NCBI GenBank assembly: GCA_051877855.1
Contig: JBJEJH010000043.1
Location: forward strand, 1 to 27,603
Source of the DNA: MGBC120314 sp051877855
GTDB taxonomy: Bacteria; Bacillota; Clostridia; Lachnospirales; Lachnospiraceae
Reading direction: 5' to 3'
Length of the DNA stretch: 27,603 nucleotides
Part shown: one piece after another, positions 23,706 through 27,603 of the stretch
Position numbering within the stretch: the stretch's first letter is position 1
Layout: each line of letters begins with the position of its first letter
Program-made: the position numbers and the translations under genes
Notes under the pieces: generated by a model
Database searches by the model: none
The model's input: the letters and a program-made list of their open reading frames with translations, nothing else
Told to the model about the DNA's origin: nothing

Positions 23706-25319
23706 ATGGGGAAGGTTTTGTTAGAATTATCAAAGTATGCCAAGAAGGATTATGCACATGATATCATTCTGGCAAAGGTTAATGGAAAATTAACCGAGTT
23801 GACCAAGGAAGTGGAAGATGAGGATGTGGTTGAATTTGTTACAACGGACACGGTGATTGGCAATCTTACATATAAGAGAAGTGTCTGTATGCTCATGCTT
23901 TCTGCCCTGTATGATATTGTGCCGGCAGAGAAGATTAAGAAAGTCTGTGTACAGTATTCTCTAAGTAAGGGTTACTACTGTGACATAGAGGGAGATGTTG
24001 AGGTTACCGAAGAGTTTTTGCTGGAAATTAAGTTAAAGATGCTGGAGTTAATCAGTCTGGATCTTCCGATTAAGAAGCGCAGCATGAATACGGATGATGC
24101 GGTGAAATTATTTAAGAAGCATGGCATGGAGGATAAGGTTAAGCTTTTTAAATATCGCCGTGTCTCAAGAGTAAATATTTATGAATTGAATGGATACGAA
24201 GATTATAATTACGGATATATGGCACCATCTACGGGAATGCTGGATACCTTTGATCTTTATCCATACGATGAAGGGTTTGTATTACAGCTTCCGACAAAGG
24301 ATGATCCGGATTCGGTTCCGGAATTCAATCCACAGCATAAGTTATTTAATGTACTAAAGGAATCTACAAAATGGGGAAATATGTTAAATGTGGATACGGT
24401 GGGTGCGTTGAATGATGTGGTGGCATCCGGAAATATCAGTGAATTGATTCTGGTTCAGGAGGCTTTGCAGGAAAAGAAGATTGCAGATATTGCTGCGGAT
24501 GTTGCCTCAAAGCCGGATAAGAAATTTATTATGATTGCTGGTCCGTCCTCTTCCGGCAAGACTACATTTTCACATCGTCTTGCGGTCCAGCTTAAGGCAC
24601 ATGGCTTGAAGCCGCATACCATTGAAGTGGATAATTACTTTGTGGAGAGGGAAGATACTCCGTTGGATGAGAAGGGCAATTATAATTTTGAATGTCTTGA
24701 GGCGATTGATATTGAATTGTTCAATACACAGATGACGGATCTTTTAAATGGTAAAACTGTTGAGATTCCGAGCTTTAATTTTAAAACGGGCAAGAAGGAA
24801 TATAAGGGAGATTATCTGACTCTTGGGGAAGATGAAATCCTGGTTATTGAGGGAATTCATTGCTTGAATGACCGGTTGTCCCATAACATTCCGCAGGAAA
24901 ATAAGTATAAGATCTATATTAGTGCGCTGACACAGCTGAATATTGATGAGCATAATCGTATTCCTACCACAGATGGACGGCTGATTCGCCGTATGGTGCG
25001 AGATGCGAGAACAAGAGGGTCAAGTGCGAAGAGAACGCTGCAGATGTGGGATTCCGTTCGCCGTGGTGAGGAGGAGAATATTTTCCCATATCAGGAATCG
25101 GCGGATGTCATGTTTAATTCGGCACTTATCTATGAGCTGGCAGTGTTAAAGCAGAGTGCGGAACCATTACTCTTTGGCATTGACAAGGATGAACCGGAAT
25201 ATTATGAGGCAAAGCGTCTGTTAAAATTCCTGGATTATTTCCTTGGAATCAACAGCGAAGACATTCCTAAGAATTCAATTATCAGGGAATTCATTGGCGG
25301 TAGTATCTTTAAGGTATGA
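23706..25319 (+). CDS. Nucleoside (uridine-like) kinase with ThrRS-like N-terminal domains
   Basis: The roughly 537-residue protein is a fusion. The C-terminal half is a phosphoribulokinase/uridine kinase domain, with P-loop GPSSSGKTT at about 279-287, EVDNYFVEREDTP, and LVIEGIHCLND; it probably phosphorylates a nucleoside. The N-terminal half resembles the TGS plus SAD regions of threonyl-tRNA synthetase (AKVNGKLTELTKEVEDEDVVEFV; GYYCDIEGDVEVTEEFLLEI parallels GFYYDFDIHSFTREDLDKL of the thrS product). The editing His-x3-His is replaced by a segment (KRSVCML) without His, so tRNA editing is unlikely. AAAGGAG (23692-23698) is seven bases before ATG 23706; ATG 23700 is too close. This fusion is known in Clostridia, but its physiological substrate is not evident here. 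Confidence 0.9.
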   Translation: MGKVLLELSKYAKKDYAHDIILAKVNGKLTELTKEVEDEDVVEFVTTDTVIGNLTYKRSVCMLMLSALYDIVPAEKIKKVCVQYSLSKGYYCDIEGDVEVTEEFLLEIKLKMLELISLDLPIKKRSMNTDDAVKLFKKHGMEDKVKLFKYRRVSRVNIYELNGYEDYNYGYMAPSTGMLDTFDLYPYDEGFVLQLPTKDDPDSVPEFNPQHKLFNVLKESTKWGNMLNVDTVGALNDVVASGNISELILVQEALQEKKIADIAADVASKPDKKFIMIAGPSSSGKTTFSHRLAVQLKAHGLKPHTIEVDNYFVEREDTPLDEKGNYNFECLEAIDIELFNTQMTDLLNGKTVEIPSFNFKTGKKEYKGDYLTLGEDEILVIEGIHCLNDRLSHNIPQENKYKIYISALTQLNIDEHNRIPTTDGRLIRRMVRDARTRGSSAKRTLQMWDSVRRGEEENIFPYQESADVMFNSALIYELAVLKQSAEPLLFGIDKDEPEYYEAKRLLKFLDYFLGINSEDIPKNSIIREFIGGSIFKV

Positions 25320-25357
25320 TGAGTTTATATCTTAAGTAAGCGAAGAAGGTGAAGAGG

Positions 25358-25954
25358 ATGAAGTTTATTAAATATATGAAGAAAAGTACGATAATTTCAT
25401 CAGTGATCTATATCATTGTGGGATTGCTTCTGGCAATTTTTCCGGGATCTACGGCGCGAACCATAGGTTATGCATTTGCAACGGTGGTTTTAATTGTAGG
25501 ATTGGGATTTTTGTATCGATATTTTTCAAAAGATGTCAGGGTGTTGTTTGTGGGAAATGAATTGGTGACCGGTATTGTACTTGTGGCTCTGAGCTTGTTT
25601 GTTTTCCTGCGGGTGGACAGCGTTGTATCCGTTATTCCGTTTTTCTTAGGTATCATTATTACAATTAGCGGAGTTACTAAGTTACAGGACGCAATTTCGT
25701 TTCAAAGGGTGCGCTATGGCGGTTCCATCTATGTATACGTGCTGGCGGTTCTTAACATCATATTCGGTATATTGTTGATGCTGAATCCTTTTAAGGCTGT
25801 AGAAACCTTGATTATGTTGATTGGATTTGGTCTTGTATATAGTGGTGTGACGGATCTTATTACATTGATCCTGGTGACTAAAAATATCATGAGGATGCAG
25901 GATAGAGATGGTATTATTGAAGTAGAAGCGAGAGAAGTAGATAGTGAAATATAA
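25358..25954 (+). CDS. DUF308/HdeD-like integral membrane protein
   Basis: The 198-residue protein has about six hydrophobic segments (roughly residues 12-32, 37-56, 66-86, 90-110, 120-140, 145-168). They contain recurrent IxxGLLLxxxPG-like and glycine-rich starts (IIVGLLLAIFPGSTA, ILNPFKAVETLIMLIGFGLVYSG), the internal-repeat look of the HdeD/DUF308 family. Function is unknown; E. coli HdeD is linked to acid stress. GAAGAAGG (25342-25349) is eight bases before ATG 25358; a GTG at 25349 overlaps that site and is rejected. The short polar C-terminal tail (VEAREVDSEI) is cytoplasmic or extracellular. It overlaps the next gene by 11 bp. Confidence 0.82.
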   Translation: MKFIKYMKKSTIISSVIYIIVGLLLAIFPGSTARTIGYAFATVVLIVGLGFLYRYFSKDVRVLFVGNELVTGIVLVALSLFVFLRVDSVVSVIPFFLGIIITISGVTKLQDAISFQRVRYGGSIYVYVLAVLNIIFGILLMLNPFKAVETLIMLIGFGLVYSGVTDLITLILVTKNIMRMQDRDGIIEVEAREVDSEI

Positions 25955-26594
25955 GTACTTATTTTTTGATTTGGATGGGACACTTACTGATCCGGGGATT
26001 GGAATCACCAACTCCATTATGTATGCTTTGGAAAAATATAATATCCATGTAAAGGAACGCAGCGTGCTGTATCCTTTTATCGGACCGCCTCTGGTGGAAT
26101 CCTTTATGAAGTACTATGGCTTTGATGAGGATACGGCGGTACAGGCGGTAAAATATTATCGTGAGTATTTTGGTGTCAAAGGCCTTCTGGAAAATGAAGT
26201 ATATGAAGGAATGCATGATCTTCTGGAGTGGTGTGTGAAGAAAGGATATCACCTGGCCCTTGCAACCTCCAAACCGGAGCATTTTGCAGTGGAAATCATG
26301 AAACATTTCCGGTTGGATCCGTATTTTGATCACATGTGTGGAAGTCATCCGGATGCATGTCTGGAAACTAAGGCGGATGTTATACGTGATGCGATGAAAC
26401 GATGTAATGTGGAGCATCCGAATGAGGTGTTAATGATTGGGGATCGCATGCATGATATTGAGGGAGCCAGGGAATGCAATATGGAATGTGCTGCCGTGTT
26501 ATGGGGATATGGTGATAAGGAAGAATTCATTGAACATGGAGCAAGCTATATTGTTGAATCGATGAATGAATTAAAAGAATTGTTGGAGAAGTAA
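25944..26594 (+). CDS. HAD-family phosphatase, phosphoglycolate phosphatase-like
   Basis: The 216-residue protein belongs to the haloacid dehalogenase superfamily with a cap domain inserted after motif I. Motif I is FFDLDGTLTD (Asp9 nucleophile, Asp11), motif II is LALATSKPE, the motif III Lys lies in CLETKADVI, and motif IV is MIGDRMHDIEGA. It resembles Gph/PpaX-type phosphatases; the real substrate cannot be told. The start is GTG 25944, inside the end of the DUF308-like gene, with GAGAGAAG upstream, so it is probably translationally coupled. It is the last gene of the long rightward block and is followed by a strong terminator at 26619-26675. Confidence 0.9.
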   Translation: MKYKYLFFDLDGTLTDPGIGITNSIMYALEKYNIHVKERSVLYPFIGPPLVESFMKYYGFDEDTAVQAVKYYREYFGVKGLLENEVYEGMHDLLEWCVKKGYHLALATSKPEHFAVEIMKHFRLDPYFDHMCGSHPDACLETKADVIRDAMKRCNVEHPNEVLMIGDRMHDIEGARECNMECAAVLWGYGDKEEFIEHGASYIVESMNELKELLEK

Positions 26595-26618
26595 TATTAA
26601 AGTATCATTGTGAAATCG

Positions 26619-26675
26619 AACAACCTCGTATACCGACCGTGGATTCATAGTCCGTATACGAGGTTGTTAATTTTT
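26619..26675 (+). terminator. Rho-independent terminator closing the dgt-to-HAD block
   Basis: AACAACCTCGTATAC (26619-26633) is an exact reverse complement of GTATACGAGGTTGTT (26654-26668). The loop is about 20 nt and AATTTTT follows. It is the first strong terminator after 18073, so the eight genes between may be co-transcribed. It also lies past the 3' end of the convergent pilin-like gene, where its T-run on that strand is weak. Confidence 0.92.
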
Positions 26676-26683
26676 AGCATGTA

Positions 26684-27352
26684 TTACCATTTTTCATCCT
26701 GAGATTGGGCAAAACGTTGTGTTGGCCAGTCATTAAAGTATAAGTCATCCCTTACCTTTTCTGCTTCCAGGGTTCGCCCGTTGTTATAAATAAAATACCC
26801 GTCATAAACACATTGGAAATATATGATTTGTCCGGAGGAATCGTATGCCATTGCAAAAACAACCTTGCCATATGTTTCCGGATGCTCGGACATATATTTT
26901 ACAGAATGAGAATCGCCGATTGGCGATTTATTTTTTAATGTTGATTCGGTTATCTCGTCAGCGGCTCCCGGAATACTATTGGCAAGCTGTGAGGCAATAT
27001 AGTAATCAACTTTCTTTGATTTTGCTGAAGACAAACTTTCGGAACCACCGGATTCCTGAAGATATTTGTACAATGACTGGTTGCTGAAACGACCCATTTT
27101 CATTGTATTTCCGTCTATGGTTTCTTCAAATTTGACGGCATACTTAAAATCCGGCATTTCGTTAGCATCGATAATAGCATACTGTGCAGTGGCAAAAATT
27201 GCTTGCGCATTTGTAAGCGCTGTCACACGTTTGGATTTCTCAATCTGTCCAACTGTAAATGCAGTAATCAAAGATGTCATGGCTGCTATGATTGCTATCG
27301 TGACAACTAATTCTAATGTAGAAAAACCCGCGTTTTTTTTCATTTGTTCCAT
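26684..27352 (-). CDS. Type IV pilin-like / pseudopilin protein
   Basis: The 222-residue product starts with a class III (prepilin peptidase) signal: MEQMKKNAG, cleavage after Gly9, then Phe10-Ser-Thr-Leu-Glu14 with the typical Glu at +5, and a hydrophobic helix (about 15-35). The rest is a mostly polar globular domain without cysteines for a disulfide (one Cys only, in YFQCVYDGY), ending in DEKW. GGAGGT (27362-27357) precedes ATG 27352. A longer frame from 27409 would start upstream of the promoter -10 and is rejected. No pilus ATPase, platform protein or prepilin peptidase is in the window, so it is an orphan at this locus or the edge of a pilus cluster lying further right. Whether it forms pili, a competence pseudopilus or something else is open. 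Confidence 0.85.
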   Translation of the reverse strand: MEQMKKNAGFSTLELVVTIAIIAAMTSLITAFTVGQIEKSKRVTALTNAQAIFATAQYAIIDANEMPDFKYAVKFEETIDGNTMKMGRFSNQSLYKYLQESGGSESLSSAKSKKVDYYIASQLANSIPGAADEITESTLKNKSPIGDSHSVKYMSEHPETYGKVVFAMAYDSSGQIIYFQCVYDGYFIYNNGRTLEAEKVRDDLYFNDWPTQRFAQSQDEKW

Positions 27353-27379
27353 GAGTACCTCCACAATCTGTTCTTGATA

Positions 27380-27385
27380 ATTATA
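27380..27385 (-). promoter_or_regulatory. -10 element of the pilin-like gene
   Basis: Minus strand TATAAT (27385-27380), followed by a short leader to ATG 27352. The region 17 bp upstream has only a weak -35 (TGTTCC), so the promoter may need an activator. Confidence 0.6.
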
Positions 27386-27449
27386 GTATATCGAAGTGAA
27401 AAGGAACATTCAAGTAGTCGTAATAAGGCATATTGTACTAAATTAGGAA

Positions 27450-27463
27450 CGAAATCGATTTCG
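27450..27463. repeat. Perfect 14-bp palindrome between divergent promoters
   Basis: CGAAATCGATTTCG is self-complementary over 14 bp. It lies about 65 bp upstream of the leftward pilin -10 and about 90 bp upstream of the rightward -35 at 27551. It is a plausible binding site for a dimeric regulator; the protein is unknown. Confidence 0.6.
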
Positions 27464-27550
27464 AATAAAAATCAAAGGAATTGAATTGATTACGGTGTTT
27501 AGATTATAAAAAGGTGAGAAAAATCAGTAAGAAAAAAATAAAAAAAGTTG

Positions 27551-27579
27551 TTGACTTCCTAAATTGTGTATGATATTAT
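27551..27579 (+). promoter_or_regulatory. Rightward sigma-A promoter at the window edge
   Basis: TTGACT (27551-27556), a 17-bp spacer, TATTAT (27574-27579). A second candidate, TTGAAT (27481-27486), 18 bp, TATAAA (27505-27510), lies upstream. The predicted start near 27586 means that only about 18 nt of the transcript are in the window. These include a CCC-GTGA-GGG mini-hairpin (27591-27600). Confidence 0.7.
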
Positions 27580-27603
27580 TATCAAGCTGACCCGTGAGGG
27601 AAC

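Noticed and set aside
27581..27603. Possible start of a SAM-I riboswitch (ATCAAG ... GAGGGA)
   Set aside because: The resemblance is short, spacing differs from the family pattern, and the diagnostic core would lie beyond the window.

Overview
The window looks like chromosomal DNA of an anaerobic, low-to-moderate GC Firmicute of the class Clostridia, most likely a Lachnospiraceae member. The evidence is a class III (oxygen-sensitive) ribonucleotide reductase with its activase, a T-box leader in front of thrS, the Firmicute order dgt-dnaG-rpoD-trmK-nif3, strong AGGAG-type ribosome binding sites, and a PD-(D/E)XK 'Rpn' protein of a kind common in gut Clostridia. No family placement was tested by database search. 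Most of the window is housekeeping chromosome. I see no insertion sequence, prophage, CRISPR array, rRNA or tRNA.

Layout. 1-345: the 3' part of the RNase P RNA gene and its terminator. 434-2310: a small accessory patch with an AT-rich orphan membrane-anchored protein, a palindrome-embedded promoter and an Rpn-type nuclease/transposase protein closed by a terminator. 2361-5767 (minus strand): a dNTP-supply operon nrdD-nrdG-dut, whose promoter is preceded by two tandem NrdR boxes and which carries a terminator-like hairpin between nrdD and nrdG. 5768-6319: an AT-rich regulatory stretch with unexplained palindromes, then a promoter and a threonine T-box leader. 6320-8576: a tiny single-span membrane protein and thrS, both under the T-box. 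8610-9897: a stand-alone cytoplasmic GH105-type unsaturated glycuronyl hydrolase with its own promoter and terminator. 9896-12424: ddl-murF, making D-Ala-D-Ala and joining it to the peptidoglycan precursor. 12486-14422: a CorC/HlyC-type CBS membrane protein, then a small TIGR04086-like membrane protein. 14477-18074: a three-gene ABC system with overlapping genes (ATPase, secreted and membrane-anchored CARDB-like protein, MacB/FtsX-type permease).

18180-26675 reads as one long same-strand block without an internal terminator: dgt, dnaG, rpoD, trmK, nif3-like, a nucleoside kinase fused to a ThrRS-like N-terminus, a DUF308/HdeD-like membrane protein and a HAD phosphatase. It ends in a strong hairpin terminator. 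26684-27603: a minus-strand type IV pilin-like gene, then a divergent promoter region with a perfect 14-bp palindrome and a rightward promoter whose transcript would begin with a small GNRA-capped hairpin cut by the window edge.

Functional themes: dNTP pool control (nrdD, nrdG, dut and, elsewhere, dgt), replication and transcription initiation (dnaG, rpoD), cell-wall precursor synthesis (ddl, murF) and threonine-tRNA charging. No clearly undescribed multi-gene system is proven here. The best candidates for follow-up are the ABC operon with its embedded CARDB-like partner, the T-box-controlled micro-protein, the palindrome-controlled promoters, and the right-edge leader RNA next to the orphan pilin.
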